Part shown: positions 1 through 5,916 of the stretch, in pieces
Layout: the number at the start of each line of letters is the position of its first letter
Position numbering within the stretch: position 1 is the first letter of the stretch
NCBI GenBank assembly: GCA_005877655.1
Contig: VBOC01000237.1
Span: 1,313-7,228, forward strand
Reading direction: 5' to 3'
From: Ignavibacteria bacterium
GTDB taxonomy: Bacteria; Bacteroidota; Ignavibacteria; UBA10030; SZUA-254
Length of the DNA: 5,916 bases
The notes under the pieces: generated by a model
Databases searched by the model: none
What the model was told of the DNA's origin: nothing
What the model saw: only the letters and a program-made list of their open reading frames with translations
Translations under genes and position numbers: made by a program

Positions 1-1926
1 GATCTCGATCGGGACTGAAGCGAACGGGCTGAACGTCGTGGCGTTGTGCGAGAGGTAGAGGGGCAGCTGAGCTCCGGTCGTCACACCCCCGTGAAATGCC
101 TCCGAGGGATCTGCTGTGAACCTGTTGCCCTCGATCCAAACAGGATTTGGTGACACCCAGTCTGCGGAGAGCACCGGCGTCTTCTCCTTCACCTCCACTT
201 TCAATCCCTGGATAATCGGATAATTGTAGTCATCGTTCGGATCGCCGCTCGATGCCGCTCCGAAGTTCGTTGAGGAAGAAATAATCGTATCCATTGTGCT
301 CGGCGGTCCTATATCCTCGAGTCTCCATGCGAGCTGCCCCGAACTCGTATCGGTTGCAAATGTCATCTTATAGTTATGTCCGGTGGTAGCCGTCGGATCG
401 ATGACCGTTAAGACGGGATCGACCGCCGACTGGCCCGCCGTGTGATTCAGCGCAAGCAGTTCTCCCGCTTTCTCCGGGACCCGCACGCCCGGCTTTGGAG
501 ATTGCGGGATCACCGGAAGAATCTGCACGCGGGACTCCAGCGCGTGGAAATCGACCGTCGGATCCGCGTTATAGCTGTAGGCGGTAACGACGAAGTAATA
601 CGTCTGTCCGTTCACAAGCGGCCTGCTGTTGATGGCATCCGTCTTGATCTGGATATAGCGTTGGATCCCGTTATCAGATCCCACCTGGCGGACTACATCC
701 AGAGGAATTTTGGCAACCGGATCAAACACCCTGTTCGTGATTGCGCGGACGTTGTCGACGACGTCATAGGTGGCGAGCTTGACCGCATCCTGGGGAAACC
801 GGGCGGCGGGGCTGGGCAGCTGATACACGTCATACCCTTCAAACGCCCAGCCCTGGCGGTTCACCTGCTCGATATTGCGGATCGCGGCCTCGTCGGTGCC
901 CCAGTTCAGCACGACTTGATTGCTCAGCTCCGTGATTTTGACCTGAGGGGGCGGCGGCGCGCCGGGCAGCTCCTTGAACAGCTTGTCATAGGCCGTCTGG
1001 GCAAACCGGTCGTTGTTCTTCATGACGGCCACGCTCGACTTGTTGTCTCCGCCCAGACCGTCGACCTGGGCAATCACTACTTCCTGAGTATCGCCCTTTG
1101 TCATCGTAAACGTCCCTGTGGCAAGCAAAATCCTGCGATCCCCGGGACCGAGCACCCGGCCGTCGAGGTCCCCGGATCCGGCGACCGGATCGCCCGAGAG
1201 CTCGAATCGAGTGACAGTTCCGTTTTGATCCTTAAACGGGACGCAACTTGGATATTCAGGACGCGGCTCGCATCCGCGCATCAGGTTATACCATTGTAAT
1301 GTTCCGGAGTACTTGCCCAAATCCGGATCGCTCCTCTGGCTTCCCGCCGCGAAGTACGAGAAGGTGGTCATCGGAAGGTTTTTGTACCCGTGGATGACTT
1401 TAAAATCAAAAATGGCGGAATCGGACGGGGCCCCAGGCACCCGGACACCCTGGAGAAAATCGAAGCCGACGGCGGGGGGCGGAAGCCCGAACTGATCGTG
1501 GTAAAAGGCATCCTGCGCGTTTCCGTTGTACACATATCCGAGGCTGAGGTTCGTATCGCAGCCGGCGAAATCGTCGCTGTAGTCGCCGTTATCCGGATCC
1601 GACCACTGGGTAATAAACATGTTCGAGATCGTCGAACCAGCCGGCGTCCCCGGCGTTCCCTTGTATATGAGCCTGACCCGCTTGAACTGGACATTGCTAA
1701 ATAATTCCGAGGCATAGGCCCAGAGAGTCATCTGCATCTCGAGTCCGATAGATGGCGCACCGTACACATTTGAACTAGGGCCGAGGTCGTTGCAAACGTA
1801 CCAGATCGTCTGATCCGCGCCGGGGATGCCGGGAACATCGATGGTTGCATCATAAAGTCCGTTCCCGTCCTTGTCATCGAACGGGGCGTGACCGAGGCCA
1901 GCTGCTTCTGCAGGAGGTTTGCGGCG
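1..1926 (-). CDS. Large exported protein, main segment with fibronectin-III-like module; continues past left edge
   Basis: This minus-strand frame (codons ending on multiples of three) has no stop from 1926 to base 1: 642 codons, cut by the window edge. No start codon with a ribosome binding site stands at its head, and an in-frame TGA at 1927-1929 closes it upstream, so it is best joined to the segment starting at 2378. In order it shows a D-x-D-x-N-G-x-x-D loop of calcium-binding type (1849-1875), PGADQTIW (1801-1824), a block with GCDTNLSLGYVYNG (about 1522-1563), a block with PGDRRILLATG and GDTQEVVIAQVDGLGGD (about 1045-1150), a proline-rich hinge (GAPPPPQV, about 940-963), then a fibronectin-III-like region (about 568-957) with VVLNWG, FEGYDVYQLP and TYYFVVTAYSYN. 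A further beta-rich region follows to the edge. Similar proteins, as I recall them, are long secreted proteins of Ignavibacteria-like bacteria, some with a C-terminal type IX secretion sorting domain; that end is not visible here. Probably exported or surface-attached; function unknown. Confidence 0.8.
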
Positions 1927-2378
1927 TCATCCCTCAGGTCTCCGGACTTGTAATCCGGCCGTACCCGGAAGATGCGGACGCCGGAGGCGCCGGGATCTTC
2001 CCGCCCCGTGACCTTCCCCGAGCCGTCGGTGAGGATTGCACCCGCGACCGATCCGGTCCGGTAGATTGAACCCCCGACCCTGAGTTCCGGAGTCTGGCCG
2101 TCATGAACAAACCCGCCCCAGACGATCCCTTGAGAAAATATATCGCCGATCGTCCCTTTGGGAAACGTGCCATTCCATGACCCCTGGACAACCCAATCGA
2201 AGAAGCCGTCGTTTCTCGCCCACGTCGTGACATTGTTGATATCGAGGATTGTCTGAGTGGGGGTACCCAACACCTCCCTCGCCTTCGGTCCCGTTTTTAC
2301 ACCCTTGGGTCCCTCTGCACCACGGCTGATCGAGGTGCAGAGAATCAGCACAATCAAAGCTCTCGAGTACTGTTTCAT
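1728..2378 (-). CDS. Large exported protein, N-terminal segment (reading frame broken near 1884-1929)
   Basis: ATG at 2378 with a ribosome binding site; the frame runs 216 codons to a TGA at 1728-1730. Residues 1-20 look like a Sec signal peptide: basic MKQYSR, hydrophobic ALIVLIL, likely cleavage between SRG and AEG. Cys14 is preceded by Leu, which is a poor lipobox, so a lipoprotein is less likely. Residues ~40-150 read as ordinary extracellular protein (TQTILDINNVTTWARNDGFF, VWGGFVHDGQ, GVRIFRVRPDYKSGDLRDD). From about residue 160 the composition changes abruptly to Arg/Ser/Met/Thr-rich sequence (SVTPRSMTRTG and onward), which looks like translation in the wrong frame. The same bases in a frame shifted by one give DDKDGNGLYD and PGADQTIW, continuing the protein to base 1. 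I therefore read this as the 5' part of a gene continued by the frame covering 1-1926. Its true coding portion probably ends near 1884-1929, not at 1728. I do not recognise a named family. Confidence 0.8.
   Translation of the reverse strand: MKQYSRALIVLILCTSISRGAEGPKGVKTGPKAREVLGTPTQTILDINNVTTWARNDGFFDWVVQGSWNGTFPKGTIGDIFSQGIVWGGFVHDGQTPELRVGGSIYRTGSVAGAILTDGSGKVTGREDPGASGVRIFRVRPDYKSGDLRDDAANLLQKQLASVTPRSMTRTGTDFMMQPSMFPASPARIRRSGTFATTSALVQMCTVRHLSDSRCR
1884..1929 (-). other. Frameshift junction inside the large exported-protein gene
   Basis: The frame from the 2378 start reads sensibly to about residue 154-159 (DDAANLLQKQ, to ~1902). The downstream frame reads sensibly from about 1893 (GHAPFDDKDGNG). 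The downstream frame has a TGA at 1927-1929, so the switch must occur after that codon. The net change is -1: one base missing, or two gained. No X-XXY-YYZ slippery heptamer is seen in the zero frame, which argues against programmed frameshifting. The third frame here encodes Trp-Pro at about 1895-1900. As I recall, relatives carry a Trp-Pro just before the Gly-Ala-Pro segment, so more than one small indel is possible. Confidence 0.75.
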
Positions 2379-2385
2379 AGGAAGT

Positions 2386-2390
2386 TCCTC
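2386..2390 (-). promoter_or_regulatory. Ribosome binding site of the large exported protein
   Basis: On the minus strand GAGGA lies 7 bases before the ATG at 2378, within the 33-base gap after the receptor stop codon. It supports that ATG as the true start. The gap has no room for a separate promoter and shows no terminator, so the gene is probably translated from the receptor transcript. Confidence 0.75.
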
Positions 2391-2411
2391 GCCGCTTATA
2401 AAGAATTGTTA

Positions 2412-5400
2412 TTACAGCTCGTACCGAATCCCAAAACGGAGTTGCCGGGGAGTTGAGAAGAGATCAACTCCATTCAGGCTCCACTGATGCTGACGGTCAC
2501 CGACGTTGATGGCGTTGTACAGATCCACGTAATTCTGACCCAGACCCTCGACGACCTTTTGGCTGAGGCCGGGGTTCGCGAGATACCCATCATCATACGC
2601 GTTTCCAGTCCGATAGTACACGTTCACAACGTTCTGCGTGTTGAGCACGTTTTGCACATATCCATAAATGTTGAAAGTCGATCCGGCGAATGAGAAGGAT
2701 TTGTCGACGCGCAAGTCGATGTCAAAATTCCACGGGGTCGTCGAGCTATTGATGGGTTCGAGGGGCGTTCTGCTCCGTGCGTCGCCGTCATTCAGAAGTG
2801 CACCGGTCTCGGGACCCTGCTGACCGCCCCCTCCGGTCGCCGCAGTAAATCGATGACCGCTGTTGAATGATAACAGGACATTGAAGCCGAGCTGCTCGAG
2901 GATTGGCCCGCCGTCGTTTGGCCCGAACCGGTAATTGATGTTGATCGAACCCCGGTTGGCTTGGTCGTAACCGAGCGGGGTGACCGCTGTAGGTTTGACC
3001 GCTCCATTCGTGACCGCAACCGCCGCGGCAGCGCTGGCGGGGAATGAATTCGTGCCTCGTGCGTCTGAGAGGGTATAGTTCATGATTGCCTGAATCCTGT
3101 TCATCCGTCTCAAGGTCACACGGAGCTCGACCCCCTTTGTGGTGGCGAAATCAGAATTCACATAGATCGGGTAATTCTGCACGGTTGCCACAAGGCGGTT
3201 CACGAGAAAAACGTCGTTTTGCAGCTGACCCTTGATATCCTTGTAGAAGCCGGTGATATCGAAGGAAGCGAAGTCTGTAAACTGCTGAGTGAAACCGATT
3301 TCGTATTGCGTGGTCCGCACGGGCTCCACATCAATCGCGAGAGGGTTCGTAACATAAAACTGGCCGGTATAAATCAGAGCTGCGGCAGCCCGGCCCCTGT
3401 AAGCGGTGAAGAGAGGGGGCGGCTGGACGAAAAGGCCGTACTGTAAATGGAATACGGTCCGGTCCGTCACCGGGAACGAGAATCCCAACCGCGGCTCGAT
3501 GTATTTGAATGTGCGCCCCTTCTTGATCTTATCTGCGCTGATCAGATACTCTGATTGATCGAATCCGGGGTCGTTCGGATTGTCGATTTCCCATGTATCC
3601 ATGTCGATGTAGTCAAATCGAAGTCCACCGTTGATAATCAGATCGCTGAACTCGACTTTGTCCTGCAAATACAAGGCCCAGAACTGCGGGTGTCTCGGAC
3701 CGTCGGGTCCGGAATCAATTTGCTTTCCAAATTCATCATAACCGTAATTGTCGAGAAACGTCTCTTTCCTGATCAGCCGAGCCAGCTGGTCGGTCGAGCG
3801 CGCCGCGTCGGGCTGGTTGCGCATCGCCGTCAGCACATTGGCCGGTTCGAGAGCACCTATACCGCCATAATTTCGGGCGGTCCAGCGCTCGTACGAGACT
3901 CCCCCTCTGATTTCATGTTTCTGCGTTTGCGATGTGACGTTGAGATTTGTGCTCCAATAATTGTACTGATATTTCCTGAATCCCGAAAGCGGGAAACCGG
4001 GACGATTGAATGGAAATCCGTAAAAATCGTACGGCCTCGGAGGATCCGAGTATGAGGTATAGTGCCATCCCCGTTTCGCGCCTTCGATCGAATCGCCGTA
4101 AGCAATGAGGTTGTCGTCGAAATTGGGATCGTAGAGCTTGCTCCGGGTATCAAGGAAGCTCACGGAGAGTTCCGTAAAAAGGACGGGGTTGAAAAAATAT
4201 GTCCCTTTGCCGCTCAGGAGTAGATTTCCCTTATCAACCTGTGGAAGCCGGTCCTGATTGAAAATATTCTGAAGAGGGATGATCTGAGGGACATCCACAT
4301 CCCCGGAGAGCCCGTTGGCCCGTACACGCTGCCGCGCATACAAAGCCGATCCCTTAATCTGCAGCTCTTTCAGGTCGAATAGGAGCGTGCCGTTAAGAGA
4401 GTACTGATTGTTGGATGTGCCGGCCACGTTGCCCGGCAGCCAGTTAACGCGACCGGTGCCGACCGTGTCCCCGCCGCGCCTACCATCATCCTTGAGCACT
4501 CCAAAATCCGCGCCGCCCCAGAAAACGGGATCGTAGTCATGCACAAACCTGTTCTCGCCTGCGACAAAAAAACGGACTTTGTCGGATAATGCAGGACCGC
4601 TGAGGTGCAGCACATAATCCGAATAACCGTACGAATATGTGCTCAAAAACTGTTTCCCCCGATCGGCGAAATTGTCGCTTTCAACCTGGGCGAGGGCTGT
4701 GTAGCGATCACTCCCGGTTTTCAGATTTGTGGAGACTAATCCTGAATTAGCCCTCCCGTACTCCGCCGTGTAACCTCCTGCCTGCACCTGTACTTCCTGG
4801 ACAGCTTCCGGGATCGTCGAAATGATACTTCCTCCCCCTTCGTCTGAAGGGTTCAGCCTCCCCCCCACGATATTGGTCGTTGTTGCCCCCTCAACCTGAA
4901 AGCCCACTTCGCTCGGCCGGCTTCCGCGAATATGAATGCGGTCATTCTGTAAGACCACACCGGGCTGAAGGGCAATTACTGCTTGAGTGCCCCGGATGGG
5001 CATTTTTTCCATCTCGTCGGCACGGGAAATTCGTACGGCGTTTGTGGCACTCTTCTCGATGAGCGGCCTCTCCGCCACTATGATCACCGGCTGGACCTCG
5101 ACCGCTGCCTCGGACATTTCGAAATTCAAATCGCGTGTCAACCCCGCGCTGATCTCGACATTATTGATCGTAACATCCTGGAAACCGATGTATGCTGCCT
5201 TCACGGCATAAACTCCGGGAGGCACATTTAAGATTACATAACTTCCGTCGGTTCCGGTGGCACCCCCCAACGTTGTCCCTGGCACCGCGACGGTTGCACC
5301 GATCAGCGGCTCCCTTGTTTGCTTATTAATCACGGCGCCGCTGATTTTTCCGTATTGCGCATAGGCCGATGAGACTGCAAGAAGTATCATCGAAAGGTAA

Positions 5401-5417
5401 AAAGCTCGTCGAGGCAT
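2412..5417 (-). CDS. TonB-dependent outer-membrane receptor with N-terminal carboxypeptidase-regulatory-like domain
   Basis: Complete 1001-residue gene, ATG at 5417, TAA at 2412-2414. Residues 1-20 form a signal peptide (basic MPRR, hydrophobic core, cleavage expected after SAYA, before QYGK). Residues ~22-100 are a carboxypeptidase-regulatory-like beta-sandwich (GKISGAVINKQTREPLIGAT, then TDGSYVILNVPPGVYAVKA). Residues ~106-116 (VEVQPVIIVAE) occupy the place of the TonB-contacting segment. Residues ~117-235 are the plug, with LQPGVV, IHIRGSRPSEVGFQVEG and AEYGRANSGLVS. The rest is a beta-barrel rich in alternating aromatic residues, including outer-membrane strands such as TTQYEIGFTQQFTDFASFDI. 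It ends in RQLRFGIRYEL, a typical terminal strand but with Leu instead of the usual final Phe. Length is normal for this receptor type. It imports or moves a substrate across the outer membrane using TonB-ExbB-ExbD energy. The architecture is shared by SusC-like and Oar-like receptors; no SusD gene follows, so a glycan substrate is not supported. The start is backed by a strong ribosome binding site 8 bases upstream. Confidence 0.96.
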   Translation of the reverse strand: MPRRAFYLSMILLAVSSAYAQYGKISGAVINKQTREPLIGATVAVPGTTLGGATGTDGSYVILNVPPGVYAVKAAYIGFQDVTINNVEISAGLTRDLNFEMSEAAVEVQPVIIVAERPLIEKSATNAVRISRADEMEKMPIRGTQAVIALQPGVVLQNDRIHIRGSRPSEVGFQVEGATTTNIVGGRLNPSDEGGGSIISTIPEAVQEVQVQAGGYTAEYGRANSGLVSTNLKTGSDRYTALAQVESDNFADRGKQFLSTYSYGYSDYVLHLSGPALSDKVRFFVAGENRFVHDYDPVFWGGADFGVLKDDGRRGGDTVGTGRVNWLPGNVAGTSNNQYSLNGTLLFDLKELQIKGSALYARQRVRANGLSGDVDVPQIIPLQNIFNQDRLPQVDKGNLLLSGKGTYFFNPVLFTELSVSFLDTRSKLYDPNFDDNLIAYGDSIEGAKRGWHYTSYSDPPRPYDFYGFPFNRPGFPLSGFRKYQYNYWSTNLNVTSQTQKHEIRGGVSYERWTARNYGGIGALEPANVLTAMRNQPDAARSTDQLARLIRKETFLDNYGYDEFGKQIDSGPDGPRHPQFWALYLQDKVEFSDLIINGGLRFDYIDMDTWEIDNPNDPGFDQSEYLISADKIKKGRTFKYIEPRLGFSFPVTDRTVFHLQYGLFVQPPPLFTAYRGRAAAALIYTGQFYVTNPLAIDVEPVRTTQYEIGFTQQFTDFASFDITGFYKDIKGQLQNDVFLVNRLVATVQNYPIYVNSDFATTKGVELRVTLRRMNRIQAIMNYTLSDARGTNSFPASAAAAVAVTNGAVKPTAVTPLGYDQANRGSININYRFGPNDGGPILEQLGFNVLLSFNSGHRFTAATGGGGQQGPETGALLNDGDARSRTPLEPINSSTTPWNFDIDLRVDKSFSFAGSTFNIYGYVQNVLNTQNVVNVYYRTGNAYDDGYLANPGLSQKVVEGLGQNYVDLYNAINVGDRQHQWSLNGVDLFSTPRQLRFGIRYEL

Positions 5418-5483
5418 TGTTAAAGCCCTCCTTCGTATATGTTAAAAACCATTAGCTCCCACAGACATAAAGAATGTCCACCG
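5418..5483 (-). other. Short intergenic gap between CHRD gene and receptor gene
   Basis: The 66-base gap holds the receptor's ribosome binding site. Read on the minus strand, the remainder contains an AT-rich stretch (GGTTTTTAACATATACG), but I see no convincing promoter and no GC-rich hairpin followed by a T run. Read-through transcription from the CHRD gene into the receptor gene is therefore the simplest reading; a weak internal promoter in the AT-rich part cannot be excluded. Confidence 0.5.
5426..5433 (-). promoter_or_regulatory. Ribosome binding site of the TonB-dependent receptor
   Basis: On the minus strand the sequence AAGGAGGG lies 8 bases before the ATG at 5417. It is a near-perfect anti-16S match and fixes the receptor start. 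Confidence 0.85.
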
Positions 5484-5916
5484 TTAATTGCCTTTCAGCC
5501 CTGTCGGCTTGTGCGTGGCCCTGACCGCAGGGACGGCTTTCGGGAGGCCCACCTGACGGTTCCGGATTGACATCACCCGCAGGGTTGTCCCTTCGCCGAA
5601 TGCAGCCACTGTAAAGAGCCGTCCGTCGGTGAAACTTGTCTCAGACGCAGGGAGCGAACCGATGCCGTAATGCCCCTTGGATGGGTCCACCACAAGCTGA
5701 CCCCTGATCTGTCCGGCCGGATTGAGCGCCGTATGAAAATTCGCATACATGTTTCCCAGGACCACGGCATTCTTGAGAGATTCGGCAATGGGGTTCCACG
5801 TGCCCGCAAAGGTATTGGTCGTGACGGAATCCGCGACCACCTGGGCTCGAATCTCACCCGTTGGATTTCGGGGCGTGACAAAGACCACGTAAATTCTTTT
5901 CTGAAGAAGACTATCG
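5484..5916 (-). CDS. CHRD-domain protein, C-terminal part (5' end beyond window)
   Basis: This frame is open from the right window edge to a TAA at 5484-5486, giving 143 residues of a longer protein. CHRD domains are immunoglobulin-like folds first described in chordin and common in bacterial exported proteins; their function there is poorly known. The end of a CHRD unit appears twice: residues 8-25 (IYVVFVTPRNPTGEIRAQ) and residues 56-73 (MYANFHTALNPAGQIRGQ), with the shared core NPxGxIRxQ 48 residues apart. The stretch before the second copy (FAGTWNPIAESLKNAVVLGN) fits the second half of a CHRD domain. A tail of about 65 residues follows, ending in a basic, proline-containing stretch (HKPTGLKGN) with no recognisable sorting or anchoring signal. 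A GTG at 5888 is in frame, but it falls inside the first CHRD strand, so it is not the real start. It is followed after 66 bases by the receptor gene on the same strand. The family call is secure; the role is unknown. Confidence 0.82.
   Translation of the reverse strand, partial: DSLLQKRIYVVFVTPRNPTGEIRAQVVADSVTTNTFAGTWNPIAESLKNAVVLGNMYANFHTALNPAGQIRGQLVVDPSKGHYGIGSLPASETSFTDGRLFTVAAFGEGTTLRVMSIRNRQVGLPKAVPAVRATHKPTGLKGN

Noticed and set aside
442..1299. Plus-strand open frame of 285 codons
   Set aside because: It is antisense to the well-structured minus-strand frame of the large exported protein. Its translation is Arg/His/Asp/Val-rich with no domain or export signal, which is typical of a shadow in GC-rich coding sequence.
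1368..1715. Minus-strand open frame of 115 codons
   Set aside because: It is an alternative frame of the same DNA that encodes the GCDTNLSLGYVYNG block of the large exported protein. It is Ser/Arg/Thr-rich and looks out of frame.
1884..1929. Programmed -1 ribosomal frameshift
   Set aside because: The direction of the shift fits, but no slippery heptamer occurs in the zero frame of this stretch, and long structural secreted proteins are not known users of this mechanism.
2334..2345. Lipobox at Cys14 of the large exported protein
   Set aside because: The residues are Leu-Ile-Leu-Cys. The position before Cys should be Gly, Ala or Ser, and a normal Sec cleavage site (SRG before AEG) follows.
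2379..2411. Terminator or promoter between the receptor and the large exported protein
   Set aside because: The 33 bases contain the ribosome binding site and an AT-rich stretch but no hairpin with a T run, and no clear promoter boxes.
3555..4055. Plus-strand open frame of 166 codons
   Set aside because: It lies entirely inside the receptor barrel on the opposite strand, has no ribosome binding site I can defend, and encodes nothing recognisable.
5573..5881. Minus-strand open frame of 102 codons overlapping the CHRD gene
   Set aside because: The overlapping frame carries two CHRD cores; this one is Arg/Pro/Ser-rich and unstructured.

Overview
The window is one block of minus-strand genes, read from right to left, with no RNA gene, CRISPR array or mobile element visible. 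GC content looks to be in the mid-50s by eye. Three genes lie head to tail: the 3' end of a CHRD-domain protein (5916 to 5484), a complete 1001-residue TonB-dependent outer-membrane receptor with an N-terminal carboxypeptidase-regulatory-like domain (5417 to 2412), and the long 5' part of a large exported protein (2378 to beyond base 1). The gaps are only 66 and 33 bases. Both complete starts have a Shine-Dalgarno sequence, and no terminator hairpin is visible in either gap, so one transcript is likely.

The receptor type, the CHRD protein and the large exported protein with a fibronectin-III-like module and ADQTIW / GCDT-type motifs suggest a Gram-negative bacterium of the Bacteroidota/Ignavibacteriota/Calditrichota (FCB) assemblage, most likely an Ignavibacteria-like lineage. 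That placement is inference from protein style; there is no marker gene here.

The most important annotation point is the left third. The start at 2378 opens a reading frame that ends at 1728, but its last ~57 residues look like out-of-frame sequence. A different minus-strand frame is open without a stop from 1926 down to base 1 (642 codons) and reads as well-structured secreted protein. The two are best read as one gene of at least ~790 codons, interrupted by a net -1 frameshift (one missing base, or an equivalent change) somewhere in 1884-1929. It is either a real mutation or a sequencing/assembly error.

Functionally, the receptor would sit in the outer membrane and use TonB energy. The CHRD protein and the large protein are probably exported partners at the cell surface. 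No SusD-like lipoprotein follows the receptor, so this is not a standard SusC/SusD glycan-uptake locus. The substrate cannot be read from the sequence.
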